DNA from: Lishizhenia sp965656535
GTDB taxonomy: Bacteria > Bacteroidota > Bacteroidia > Flavobacteriales_D > Crocinitomicaceae
Reading direction: 5' to 3'
Length of the DNA: 64,000 nt
NCBI GenBank assembly: GCA_965656535.1
Contig: CBFHKX010000002.1
Coordinates: 1-64,000 of the forward strand
Shown: positions 25,267 to 34,022 of the stretch, one piece after another
How positions within the stretch are numbered: position 1 is the stretch's first letter
How the letters are laid out: every line of letters starts with the position of its first letter
The notes under the pieces: model-generated
The model's input: the letters and a program-made list of their open reading frames with translations, nothing else
Told to the model about the DNA's origin: nothing
Databases searched by the model: none
Program-made: the position numbers and the translations under genes

Positions 25267-25557
25267 ATGGAAGAGATTAAACACATAATTAGCGAAATTA
25301 AAACACGTGCAACCCAATTAAAAGATGAGTTGAACAATGTTCGTGTAGAAAACGATGGTTTGAATGAAAAGCTAAAAACACTTGTTTCGAACCTTGAAGA
25401 GAAGGAAAATGAAGTGAGTGAATTAAACTCTAAGTTATCGGTTTTAGAGCAACAAGCTAAAGAAGTTGTAGTTGAAGAGTCAATAAAAAACAACGATTTA
25501 GAAATTGATGCCTTAGTGAGGGAAATTGACGATTGTATAAATCGTTTGAAGCAATAA
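25267..25557 (+). CDS. Coiled-coil protein upstream of zapA (ZapB-like)
   Basis: A 96-residue protein that is almost entirely heptad coiled coil (ELNNVRVENDGLNEKLKTL..., EKENEVSELNSKLSVLEQQ), ending in a short helix DALVREIDDCINRLKQ. Small coiled-coil proteins next to zapA in Bacteroidota are likely partners of ZapA in Z-ring assembly, by analogy with ZapB; homology to ZapB is not provable from such sequence. It is first in the operon, behind a strong promoter, and ends 6 nt before zapA. Confidence 0.72.
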   Translation: MEEIKHIISEIKTRATQLKDELNNVRVENDGLNEKLKTLVSNLEEKENEVSELNSKLSVLEQQAKEVVVEESIKNNDLEIDALVREIDDCINRLKQ

Positions 25558-25563
25558 AATAAG

Positions 25564-25842
25564 ATGAGTAAATTGTCTATAAAAGTAATCGTAGCAGGCA
25601 GAAGCTATCCACTTACCGTAAATGAAGGTGAGGAGGCTAAAATTAACGCAGCAGCCGAAACGATTAATAGCAGCATTAAAAAACTGCAAGACAATTACGC
25701 AGTTAAAGATATGCAAGATTTATTAGCGATGACCGCTTTGCAGCTTGCAACGAGAGGTATAGAAGCACCACAAGCAAATTCAGTTGATGAAAATGAAGTG
25801 ATTGCCCTTTTACAAGACGTTGCAAATGGCTTAAAAGCATAA
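25564..25842 (+). CDS. zapA: Cell division protein ZapA
   Basis: A 92-residue ZapA with the typical N-terminal strand-hairpin SIKVIVAGRSYPLTVNEGEE, the KINAAAETINSSIKKLQDNY helix and the central DMQDLLAMTALQLA. ZapA cross-links FtsZ filaments at midcell. It directly follows the coiled-coil gene and precedes rny, an arrangement found in other flavobacteria. A hairpin with a T run lies before rny. Confidence 0.88.
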   Translation: MSKLSIKVIVAGRSYPLTVNEGEEAKINAAAETINSSIKKLQDNYAVKDMQDLLAMTALQLATRGIEAPQANSVDENEVIALLQDVANGLKA

Positions 25843-25864
25843 TTGCCAATTTAAACAACAAGTT

Positions 25865-25906
25865 TCCCGCAGATGTTAGCTATAGCTATGCATTGTGGGA
25901 TTTTTT
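25865..25906 (+). terminator. Terminator or attenuator between zapA and rny
   Basis: TCCCGCAGATG (from 25865) can pair with CATTGTGGGA (to 25900) with G-T wobbles, followed by TTTTTT (25901-25906). It may only attenuate, since rny starts 14 nt later without a clear promoter of its own. Confidence 0.6.
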
Positions 25907-25919
25907 ATTTTAATATACT

Positions 25920-27458
25920 ATGGATATAAATTTAATTATAGGAATAATTGTAGGAGTGGTGGTAGGAGCCATTGCTATCTTTATTGTTCAAAATGTTTTG
26001 CTTAAGAAAAGAAAAGAGCAAATTTTAAAAGAAGCCGAAACAGAAGGCGAAGCTTTGAAAAAAGAGAAAATATTACAAGCGAAAGAAAAGTTCTTAAACT
26101 TGAAAGAGAATCACGAGAAAACAATGAAAGATCGTGAACGCAAACTACAATCTACAGAAGATAGAGTAAAGAACAAAGAAAAATCACTTTCTCAAAAAAC
26201 AGAAGAGGTTAGTCGTAAAGAAAAAACACTTGCAAAGCAACAGCAATCTTTTGATGATAAGTTAGCTGTAGTAGAAGCAAAGAAAGAAGAGCTAGATAAG
26301 CTGCAGCAAAAAAGAGTGTTAGAACTTTCTAGAATTTCAGGACTACAACCAGAAGATGCTAAAAAGCAAATGATGGAAGCCATCAAAGATGAAGCAAGAA
26401 CAGACGCTATGTCTTACATTAAAGACATTACAGAAGAAGCAAAACTGAATGCTAGCAGAGAAGCTAAAAAAATTGTGATACAATCTATACAGCGCGTCGC
26501 AACTGAGCAAGCTATAGAGAATTCAGTTTCTGTTTTTAACATCGATTCGGATGAGGTGAAAGGTAGAATTATTGGTAGAGAAGGAAGAAATATAAGAGCC
26601 TTAGAAGCAGCAACCGGAGTAGAGATAGTTGTTGATGATACGCCAGAAGCAATCATCCTTTCTTGTTTCGATCCTATTCGAAGAGAAATTGCACGTTTAG
26701 CATTACATCAACTAGTTTCAGATGGTAGAATACACCCTGCTAGAATTGAAGAGGTGGTTGCTAAAACTAGAAAATCATTAGACGAAGAAATTGCAGAAAC
26801 AGGAAGAAGAACATGTATTGATTTAGGTATTCACGGTCTGCATCCTCAATTAATTATTGCGGTAGGAAGAATGAAATACCGTTCATCTTATGGTCAAAAC
26901 TTACTTCAACACTCTCGGGAGGTAGCAAATCTTTGTGCAGTTATGGCTGCAGAGCTTGGTTTAAATGTGAAGCTAGCAAAAAGAGCCGGACTTTTACATG
27001 ATATCGGAAAAGTGCCGGATGAAGAACCAGAATTACCTCACGCAGTTTTAGGTATGAAATGGGCAGAGAAATATGGTGAAAAACCAGATGTTTGTAATGC
27101 AATTGGAGCACACCACGACGAAGTAGAAATGAAATCTCTTATTGCTCCTATCGTTCAGGTTTGTGATGCTGTTTCTGGTGCAAGACCAGGTGCACGTAGA
27201 GAAATTGTAGAAAGCTACATTAAACGTATCAAAGATTTAGAAGGTTTAGCCTTAGCGTATGATGGCGTTAATAATGCTTACGCGATACAAGCAGGTAGAG
27301 AGTTACGTGTTTTAGTAGAAGCTGATAAAGTTACCGACTTAAAAGCAGACGAATTATCTTTCGCAATATCGCAAAAAATTCAAACAGAAATGACGTATCC
27401 TGGTCAGGTTAAAGTAACCGTGATTAGAGAAAAACGCTCTGTGAATTACGCAAAATAA
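25920..27458 (+). CDS. rny: Ribonuclease Y
   Basis: A 512-residue membrane-anchored endoribonuclease that starts mRNA decay. It has an N-terminal membrane helix (IIGIIVGVVVGAIAIFIVQ, 5-23), a long Lys/Glu coiled coil (~30-200), a KH domain (GRIIGREGRNIRALEAATGV, ~215-270) and an HD domain with the HD pair in AGLLHDIGKVPDEEPE plus NAIGAHHDEVE and CDAVSGARPGARRE. The length is standard and all motifs are intact. It ends at an intrinsic terminator. Confidence 0.95.
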   Translation: MDINLIIGIIVGVVVGAIAIFIVQNVLLKKRKEQILKEAETEGEALKKEKILQAKEKFLNLKENHEKTMKDRERKLQSTEDRVKNKEKSLSQKTEEVSRKEKTLAKQQQSFDDKLAVVEAKKEELDKLQQKRVLELSRISGLQPEDAKKQMMEAIKDEARTDAMSYIKDITEEAKLNASREAKKIVIQSIQRVATEQAIENSVSVFNIDSDEVKGRIIGREGRNIRALEAATGVEIVVDDTPEAIILSCFDPIRREIARLALHQLVSDGRIHPARIEEVVAKTRKSLDEEIAETGRRTCIDLGIHGLHPQLIIAVGRMKYRSSYGQNLLQHSREVANLCAVMAAELGLNVKLAKRAGLLHDIGKVPDEEPELPHAVLGMKWAEKYGEKPDVCNAIGAHHDEVEMKSLIAPIVQVCDAVSGARPGARREIVESYIKRIKDLEGLALAYDGVNNAYAIQAGRELRVLVEADKVTDLKADELSFAISQKIQTEMTYPGQVKVTVIREKRSVNYAK

Positions 27459-27468
27459 AATCATCCAA

Positions 27469-27499
27469 AACGGGTTACAGCAATGTAGCTCGTTTTTTT
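27469..27499 (+). terminator. Intrinsic terminator after rny
   Basis: AACGGGTTACA (27469-27479) and TGTAGCTCGTT (27484-27494) form an imperfect stem with a four-base loop, then seven T residues. Confidence 0.7.
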
Positions 27500-27512
27500 A
27501 TATCTTTCTACT

Positions 27513-28475
27513 GTGAATTTCCAAGGAAAAAGAATACTCGTAACGGGCGGTGCCGGGTTTATTGGTTCAAACCTCTGTAAAAGTTTACTTGAAAAAGGAG
27601 CGTTTGTACGTGTTTTAGATAATTTAATTACCGGTAACCACCAAAATATAGAACCCTTCTTAGGGCATCCAAACTTTGAGTTTTTAGAAGGGGATATTTG
27701 TTCGGTTCAAGACTGTTACAATGCCCTTGAAGGAATAGACGCCATTTCGCATCAAGCAGCATTGGGTTCTGTACCAAGATCGATAGAGCATCCGCATAGA
27801 ACCCATAGCATTAACGCCACAGGATTCTTAAACATGTTACATGCAGCAAAAGAAAAAGGTGTTAAACGTTTTGTTTACGCGAGTTCTTCCTCGGTATATG
27901 GAGATGCAAAAGAATTACCCAAACGAGAAGGCGAAGAAGGAAACCCAATATCGCCGTATGCTGTCACAAAAAAACTGAACGAACAATATGCCAAGGTGTA
28001 TTTTGATTTACACGGAATGGAGGTTGTAGGATTACGTTACTTTAATGTATTCGGACCAAATCAAGATCCAGATGGTGTTTACGCTGCAGCGATTCCTAAA
28101 TTTATTGCTAAGATGCAGAATGGAGAAACCCTAACGGTGAACGGAGATGGAGAGCAAACACGCGATTTTACCTACGTTAAAAATGCAGTGCAAGCGAATG
28201 AAAGAGCGCTGTTTTCTCAAAACGAAGCTGCGTTTGGTAAAGTATATAATGTTGCCTGCGGAGAAGCCTTGTCTTTAAATAAAGTAATTGAAAGTTTAGC
28301 GCAAGGTTTGAAAGAACAAGATTTTCCTATTCAGTTAGATGTTTTATATGGTCCCGAGCGAGCAGGAGATGTAAAGCATTCTTTAGCTGATATCTCTCAA
28401 ATTAAACACCACTTAGAATATCTTCCAGTTTATACATTTGCCCAAGGTGTTAAAGAATACCTCGCACAACTGTAG
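27513..28475 (+). CDS. wbpP: NAD-dependent epimerase, WbpP/TviC-like UDP-GlcNAc 4-epimerase
   Basis: A 320-residue extended SDR with the NAD-binding TGGAGFIGSNLC (11-22), catalytic Ser region YASSSSVYG and the YxxxK motif SPYAVTKK. The HQAALGSVPRSIEHP segment is characteristic of WbpP/TviC, which convert UDP-GlcNAc(A) to UDP-GalNAc(A). The start is a GTG just before the conserved MNFQGKRILVTGG region. First gene of the plus-strand polysaccharide cluster; its likely partner, a TviB-like dehydrogenase, is on the far side of the locus at 51757-53061. Confidence 0.85.
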   Translation: MNFQGKRILVTGGAGFIGSNLCKSLLEKGAFVRVLDNLITGNHQNIEPFLGHPNFEFLEGDICSVQDCYNALEGIDAISHQAALGSVPRSIEHPHRTHSINATGFLNMLHAAKEKGVKRFVYASSSSVYGDAKELPKREGEEGNPISPYAVTKKLNEQYAKVYFDLHGMEVVGLRYFNVFGPNQDPDGVYAAAIPKFIAKMQNGETLTVNGDGEQTRDFTYVKNAVQANERALFSQNEAAFGKVYNVACGEALSLNKVIESLAQGLKEQDFPIQLDVLYGPERAGDVKHSLADISQIKHHLEYLPVYTFAQGVKEYLAQL

Positions 28476-28493
28476 GGTGCGGATATATAGATT

Positions 28494-29783
28494 ATGTTGA
28501 AACAAATAAATTTGAAATCAGATTTCTTGAAGTCCGTTGTACTACTGACTTCAGGAACCGTGCTTGCTCAAATTATTCATTTTGGTTTTCAACCTATTAT
28601 CTCTCGACTTTTTGATACAGACGAAATTGGTCAACTCAATTTTTTCTTACGCATCGTTACTTTTTTTGTATCTGTTGGAACATTGAGGTATGAACTTTCT
28701 ATTCCTTTACCTAAAAAAGATACAGATGCCTTTCAGCTCTTTAGAGTATCGCTTAAAATTGCACTTTACTTAATTGCGTCGTTTATAATTGGAGGAATTA
28801 TTTTTGCCTTATTTAGCGATAAGATAGGCGACGAATTAATTTATGTTCTAGCCTTAAGTACAGTTATTTTTTTATCTGTTTTCAGGAATATCGGACTCAA
28901 TTATGCTATTCGTAAAAAATGGTTTAAATCTATATCTTACTCCAAGAGTATTGGAGCTTTAGGAATGAGTCTCTCAAAAGTTGGTGCCGGTATTTTATCC
29001 TTAGGCGTGCCGGGTTTAATAGCAGCTACCGTTTTAGGTGTTTTTGCCGGTACAATGGTATATGTGAAACAGTTTTTTAAAGAAAAAAATAAAACTGAAA
29101 ACAAAGTTTCAAAAGAGCTTCAAAAAGAGTTGGTACGCGAACATAAAGATTTTCCTTTAATGAATTTACCGCATACCTTAATCGATTCAGGTAGAGAGTT
29201 GTTAATTGCAGTAATTTTTGTTGAGTACTTTGGAAAAGACAACTTTGGTAGTTATAGCTTTGGATTAATGATAATGGGCTTACCTCTTGCTTTAGTAGGA
29301 ACAACTATCGGTCAAGCATTTTTTCAAAAAGCATCTGAGTTGTTCAACCTAAACAAACCTCTACTCACACTCTTAAAGAAAACTACGCTTATTTTAGCAG
29401 CGATTAGCCTAGTGCCCTTTGGTGTGGTTTACTTTTTTGGAGAAGAATTGTTTGCTTGGGTATTTAGTTCAGAGTGGAGTTATGCCGGTAGATTAGTAGA
29501 AGCACTCACTCCATGGATAGCACTAAAATTTATTTCTTCTCCCATTTCTACCATTCCTTTAATTATTAAAAAGCAAAGGCTATTTTTTGTGTTAGGCTTA
29601 ATTAATACAGCCTTACAACTGGGTATTTTAATCTGGCTACCCAACTTATCTCGTAATATAAGTGAGGAAGTACTCTACCTGTTATCTACATTAAGTATGG
29701 TTATGGCTATATATTTAACTATTATTGTTATTGTAAAGTTAGCATTGGTAAAATCTATTGATACTCAAATCGCTCAAAAATGA
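28494..29783 (+). CDS. Polysaccharide flippase, Wzx-like
   Basis: A 429-residue polytopic membrane protein with about 12 hydrophobic segments and the MATE/Wzx-type N-terminus (LKSVVLLTSGTVLAQIIHFGFQPIISRLF). Wzx proteins flip undecaprenyl-linked repeat units across the inner membrane. It follows the epimerase by 18 nt and overlaps the acyltransferase by 4 nt, so it belongs to the same operon and probably handles this locus's repeat unit. Confidence 0.88.
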   Translation: MLKQINLKSDFLKSVVLLTSGTVLAQIIHFGFQPIISRLFDTDEIGQLNFFLRIVTFFVSVGTLRYELSIPLPKKDTDAFQLFRVSLKIALYLIASFIIGGIIFALFSDKIGDELIYVLALSTVIFLSVFRNIGLNYAIRKKWFKSISYSKSIGALGMSLSKVGAGILSLGVPGLIAATVLGVFAGTMVYVKQFFKEKNKTENKVSKELQKELVREHKDFPLMNLPHTLIDSGRELLIAVIFVEYFGKDNFGSYSFGLMIMGLPLALVGTTIGQAFFQKASELFNLNKPLLTLLKKTTLILAAISLVPFGVVYFFGEELFAWVFSSEWSYAGRLVEALTPWIALKFISSPISTIPLIIKKQRLFFVLGLINTALQLGILIWLPNLSRNISEEVLYLLSTLSMVMAIYLTIIVIVKLALVKSIDTQIAQK

Positions 29784-30364
29784 TAAAGAAAGTACTTCAT
29801 TTTCTCAAAAATAAGCGCCTAGTGAAAAAGGCTGAGAGCAATGCACCAATTATGCTCTATACGTTTAAATTAAATGGAGCTGTAATACCCAATACGCGTG
29901 TTGGCTCTTCTTCTGCTTTTGTTGGAAAAGAAGGCTTGTCTTTGGCAGAAAATGTTTTTATAGGTCAGTTTAATTTTATTGAAGCAAGCAACGGAATAAA
30001 AATTGAAGAAGGTGTGCAAATCACAAATTATATTTCTATTCTTTCGCACTCTTCTCACGATTCTATTCGGCTCTATGGAAAAGAATATAGAAATCACAAA
30101 GAGTTAAAAGGATATCAAAAAGGAACAGTAAGCATAGGGAAATATTCTTTTATTGGTCCGCATTCTACCCTAATGCCCAACACAAAAATAGGTAAAGGAT
30201 GTATTGTTTCTGCCTATAGTTTTGTCTCAGGTAGTTTTCCTGATTTTTCAATTATTGCTGGAAATCCAGCCAAGGTAGTTGGCTCTACCAAAGAAAGAGA
30301 CCAAGAGTTATTGAAACGTTTTCCAGAATTACAAACATTTTACGCTGCATGGGTAAACGAATAA
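29780..30364 (+). CDS. Left-handed beta-helix acyltransferase
   Basis: A 194-residue hexapeptide-repeat transferase (GLSLAENVFIGQFNFIEA, IKIEEGVQITNYISI, VSIGKYSFIGPHSTLMPN) with the catalytic-type His in ILSHSSHDS and the terminal IIAGNPAKVVG loop. Such enzymes O- or N-acetylate sugars in polysaccharide repeat units. It overlaps both neighbours (4 nt and 16 nt), indicating tight coupling within the cluster. Confidence 0.85.
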   Translation: MIKKVLHFLKNKRLVKKAESNAPIMLYTFKLNGAVIPNTRVGSSSAFVGKEGLSLAENVFIGQFNFIEASNGIKIEEGVQITNYISILSHSSHDSIRLYGKEYRNHKELKGYQKGTVSIGKYSFIGPHSTLMPNTKIGKGCIVSAYSFVSGSFPDFSIIAGNPAKVVGSTKERDQELLKRFPELQTFYAAWVNE

Positions 30365-31254
30365 TTATAGTTGGACTCCCACTTTTTGCAAAAAGATTAT
30401 CGCAAGACTTAAAATCCTTTGATCCCAGCTTGAAGGTAACAGCTTTGGATACTTATTACAATAAAAAAGACAAAATAAAAGCACTTTTTCTTATTCCCTT
30501 TTGTTCTGTAGTATACTCTATCAATGGCACTACTAGCAAAAGCAGAGTGTTTGATTTAGCCTTTTTTTTCAAGAAAAAAGTTATGATGACCTGGGTTGGT
30601 ACTGATGTTACTAAGGCTATCAAAAATCAGAATAGAATACAAAAATACATAGACCGTGCTGAGCATTACTGCGAAGTACAGTGGATACAAACAGAATTGA
30701 AAGAAACGCTGGATATTGATGCTGAAATTTTGAATTTCTTCAATTTTAAAAACTCAAAGAGTACAGATTTTCCTGCTCTGAATAAAGGTTTAAACGTGTT
30801 GTCTTACATTGCAAAAAACAGAGAAGAATACTACGGTTTACCTACAATTTTAGAATTAGCAAAAAACTTTCCTAATGTAAAGTTTGATGTTGTTGGAACA
30901 GACGGAAAAGACCTCGAACAAGCACCAAATTTAACTTATCATGGTTGGGTGGAGGATATGCAACCACTTTTTGAAAAAGCACATGTTACAGTCAGGTTAA
31001 TTGAACACGACGGTCTATCTGGTTTTGTATTAGAATCGCTTTTTAATAAAAAGTATGTTCTGTACAGCAATAGTTTAGAAGGTGTTCTGCATGTAGAAAA
31101 TAAGCAAGATGCTGTTACGGCCTTAGGCGATCTTAATAAGCAATTACAAGAGCAAAGTTTAACAGCTAATGAGGATGGTGCAAAGTATATAAAGAACCAT
31201 TTTATGCACCAACAAATTATGGCTAATTTACGCGCTAAAATGATTTCAAGATAA
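30349..31254 (+). CDS. Glycosyltransferase (GT-B, GT4-like)
   Basis: A 301-residue protein starting MGKRIIIVGLPLFAKRL. The C-terminal half has a GT-B nucleotide-sugar pattern: FDVVGTDG, LTYHGWVEDMQPLFEKAHV and EHDGLSGFVLESLF (the E-x7-E-like region). The acceptor half is short. Sugar specificity cannot be read. It sits between the acyltransferase (16-nt overlap) and another glycosyltransferase (adjacent). Confidence 0.75.
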   Translation: MGKRIIIVGLPLFAKRLSQDLKSFDPSLKVTALDTYYNKKDKIKALFLIPFCSVVYSINGTTSKSRVFDLAFFFKKKVMMTWVGTDVTKAIKNQNRIQKYIDRAEHYCEVQWIQTELKETLDIDAEILNFFNFKNSKSTDFPALNKGLNVLSYIAKNREEYYGLPTILELAKNFPNVKFDVVGTDGKDLEQAPNLTYHGWVEDMQPLFEKAHVTVRLIEHDGLSGFVLESLFNKKYVLYSNSLEGVLHVENKQDAVTALGDLNKQLQEQSLTANEDGAKYIKNHFMHQQIMANLRAKMISR

Positions 31255-32328
31255 ATGAAAGGGTTACTCATAGCATATTCTTTTTATCCAAGTAAAACAG
31301 TGGGCGCCATTCGGTCTACGTATTGGTATAATGCTTTTCTTCAAGAAAAAGATATAGAGTTAGAGGTAATAACCGCTCAAAAAAAATGTGATTTACCTCA
31401 TGTTACAACCGTATCACCTATAAGTAAAAGTGTTTTGTCTATTTTAATAAAAGACGAAGGACTAGCATGGATGAAAGATCTTAAACACTATTTCAAAGAA
31501 AACTCTTCCTTGCAGTATGATTTTGTGATCATTACGGGCGGACCATTTTTTCATTTTGGCATTGGACATTATCTTAAGAAGAAAGGAATTGTTAAAAAAG
31601 TACTATTAGATTATAGAGATCCGTTTAGTGTAAACCCAAGATTTGAAGACAGTAAGCTGAAAATTGCAATTAAAAAGTTTGTTGAACGTAAATTTTTAAA
31701 AGGAGTAGATAAAATACTAACCGTAAATAAAGAGTGCCATAGCCTAATCGCGCCTAAAAGTAAAATCCAAAGAGCTATTATTCCAAATGGCTACAACGAG
31801 AAGTATCTCTCGTCTGAGGATTATATTACGCCAAAGCAAGAAGGACTTGTTTATCCTGGTAAGTTTTACTGGCAGCCTACTGCTTTTTTTGAATTATTGG
31901 AAGAGAAAAATCTACCACTCTTTCATGCGGGTGCATCGTTAGCGTTTGAAGACGATACATTGAAATTGAATAATTACCGATATTCTGGCTATTTTAAGCA
32001 AGAAGAATTACAAGATTTTTTGAATTTAGGAACAATTGGTTTGATTTTTTTAAATGAAAATCCGTTCGAATCTACAACAAAAATATTTGATTATATTGCT
32101 TTGAACTTAAAGGTTTTAATCATAACAAAAGGCAAGAAAAAAGTAGGTGCAATGCAAGATATTCTTCAAGATTATCCTAACGTGGTTTGGGCGAATAACC
32201 AGAAACATGAAATTGATCAAGCAATAGATCGGTTATTGATAATGAAGCCGAAAAAATACACGCCCGAGTTGTTTAGCCGAAGAAAAAGCTATGATTTACT
32301 CATTAAAGAAATTAATAACTTGTTTTAA
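31255..32328 (+). CDS. Glycosyltransferase
   Basis: A 357-residue GT-B-type protein with an N-terminal acceptor domain (MKGLLIAYSFYPSKTVGAIR; FVIITGGPFFHFGIG; LLDYRDPFSVN) and a C-terminal donor domain (IIPNGYNEKYL, LVYPGKFYW, EELQDFLNLGTIGLIFL). The DYRDPF and PNGYN motifs are usual in GT4-like enzymes of surface-polysaccharide loci. Specificity unknown. It starts directly after the previous stop. Confidence 0.78.
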   Translation: MKGLLIAYSFYPSKTVGAIRSTYWYNAFLQEKDIELEVITAQKKCDLPHVTTVSPISKSVLSILIKDEGLAWMKDLKHYFKENSSLQYDFVIITGGPFFHFGIGHYLKKKGIVKKVLLDYRDPFSVNPRFEDSKLKIAIKKFVERKFLKGVDKILTVNKECHSLIAPKSKIQRAIIPNGYNEKYLSSEDYITPKQEGLVYPGKFYWQPTAFFELLEEKNLPLFHAGASLAFEDDTLKLNNYRYSGYFKQEELQDFLNLGTIGLIFLNENPFESTTKIFDYIALNLKVLIITKGKKKVGAMQDILQDYPNVVWANNQKHEIDQAIDRLLIMKPKKYTPELFSRRKSYDLLIKEINNLF

Positions 32329-32331
32329 AAG

Positions 32332-33513
32332 TTGAAGAACATTGAAAAAATAACGCTTTATGTGTTGGTGAGTTATGTTGTACTTAATTTACTAGATGTT
32401 TTATTGTTGCCTCAACTACAATATATTTCGCTTGATAATTACCTCATACCAATTGTGGGAGTTTGTCTGTTAAAAGAATATTGGAAAAACAAGATATTTC
32501 GGTATACAGCAATACTTGTTCTGCTTAAAATTGTAGCCGAGTTTTTAAGTAATTATTTAGGACAATTTAGTTGGTCTAACTTTGCATTCTCTGGAATTTG
32601 GGTAAAGTACTTTCTCTTTACGTGGTCATGCTATTATTTAATGACAAAGCACCAAAATACGCAGTTGGTAGATAACGCTTTAATCGTATTTACGATTACC
32701 CTAATTCTTGTCAATTGTATACAACTCCTGCGGATAGATGATATTAGCAAAGCAATAGAATCAATCTATGTGCATAGACAAGATTTGGTAGACTATAATT
32801 TTGCTGGTTTTGATGGTTTTCGATTAAATGGTACCCAAACCAATCCAAATGATAATGGTATTATGCTTCTATTACTCATGTGTTTGTTTTACCTTAGAAA
32901 AATTCGTAACAAAGAAATATGGGCTGCCATATTGGTCATCCTAATTTTATTAACACAATCTAGAACAGCATTTATCAGTTTGTGTTTTATTTCTTTTCTC
33001 TATTTCTTACCGGTCCTAAAAACATTAAGCGTAAAGAAAGTCTTACTGCTAATTTCGGCAGGAGTAGTTGCCTTTGTTTTACTCATTGTTCTTGGATTTA
33101 AGACTTTATTACTTTTATTTGATGGAAGCGCGTTTAAATCTAATTCTTTCATGGTACGCTTAGGAAATGTAAAAGAAGTTGCGAGCACGTTAGACGGAAA
33201 TTATTTATTTGGATACGGAAAAATTCAAAGTTTTCACGCTTTTTTTGGCAGGTCTATTGATAACGAATTAGCATTTGAGCTAGCACAGTTTGGTATAATT
33301 GGAGTTTTACTTTACCTGGTAATTATTACTGTAATGCACTATATGATCCAAATTCAATCGGGTAAACGAAGAGCATTTATGTTTACAGGACTCGTCTTTT
33401 TATTTGGAGCAACTAACCTTTCATTATTAAATTCTGAAGTTGGCGTATTATTTTGCATCTTCTTTATTCTTCTCTTTTTTGCAAGAAGAAAGCCGTTGAA
33501 GTACTACTCCTAA
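32332..33513 (+). CDS. O-antigen polymerase/ligase-like membrane protein (Wzy candidate 1)
   Basis: A 393-residue protein with about ten membrane segments and a large external loop after TQTNPNDNG (~residue 163-171), as in Wzy_C/O-antigen ligase-like proteins. The RTAFISLCF segment follows. It probably polymerises the repeat unit exported by the Wzx. It appears to start with TTG, 3 nt after the previous stop; no in-frame ATG lies near. Its last 66 nt overlap the opposite-strand gene at 33448. Confidence 0.75.
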   Translation: MKNIEKITLYVLVSYVVLNLLDVLLLPQLQYISLDNYLIPIVGVCLLKEYWKNKIFRYTAILVLLKIVAEFLSNYLGQFSWSNFAFSGIWVKYFLFTWSCYYLMTKHQNTQLVDNALIVFTITLILVNCIQLLRIDDISKAIESIYVHRQDLVDYNFAGFDGFRLNGTQTNPNDNGIMLLLLMCLFYLRKIRNKEIWAAILVILILLTQSRTAFISLCFISFLYFLPVLKTLSVKKVLLLISAGVVAFVLLIVLGFKTLLLLFDGSAFKSNSFMVRLGNVKEVASTLDGNYLFGYGKIQSFHAFFGRSIDNELAFELAQFGIIGVLLYLVIITVMHYMIQIQSGKRRAFMFTGLVFLFGATNLSLLNSEVGVLFCIFFILLFFARRKPLKYYS

Positions 33514-33942
33514 TAAACTAAACAACAGAAAAACACCAATGGCACGCTGTGCTAATCTTCCAGAGCCATCATAGCGGGTGTAATTTAATTTAGTGTTTGC
33601 GTATTCTGTTATTACACCGTTGTGTAAAAAGTAAAAATCTAAGTCTTTTGAAATTTGTTTTTCACCCGTAAAAAAATGTTGAATTTGAAATGTATTAAAT
33701 TCTTCAGCTGTATCTATCTTAGGAGTGAAATATGGATCGAAATAAACTTTCCTGTCAATATCATCAAGGTAGGTTCTTTTCATTGTTTTTTTAAGGCGCA
33801 TTAAGTCGGTAGTCCTAACTTCAAAGCTATGTCTATACTCATGATACTTTTCTGTTGAGAAATAAATGAAGAAAGCAAGCACCAAACCGATTGCGCAAGA
33901 ACCAATAATATATTTAAGATTAGCAAGTAGTGGGATACTCAT
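33448..33942 (-). CDS. Hypothetical two-TM membrane protein, convergent overlap with wzy
   Basis: About 164 residues from the ATG at 33942 (a longer frame starts 24 nt earlier). Two membrane helices (YIIGSCAIGLVLAFFIYF near the N-terminus; AIGVFLLFSLLGVVL near the C-terminus) flank an ~90-residue external domain with Tyr and charged residues. The tail is KKEKNKEDAK. No recognised family. It is the only minus-strand gene inside the plus-strand polysaccharide operon and overlaps the upstream wzy-like gene by 66 nt tail-to-tail. Confidence 0.6.
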   Translation of the reverse strand: MSIPLLANLKYIIGSCAIGLVLAFFIYFSTEKYHEYRHSFEVRTTDLMRLKKTMKRTYLDDIDRKVYFDPYFTPKIDTAEEFNTFQIQHFFTGEKQISKDLDFYFLHNGVITEYANTKLNYTRYDGSGRLAQRAIGVFLLFSLLGVVLQRLSSCKKEKNKEDAK

Positions 33943-34022
33943 TGTGCAAATATAATTTATATTCACACTAATGGTGCATTGTCTTTTTTGTTTCTATTTT
34001 TGTGAGGAAACAGAAGCTGTAA

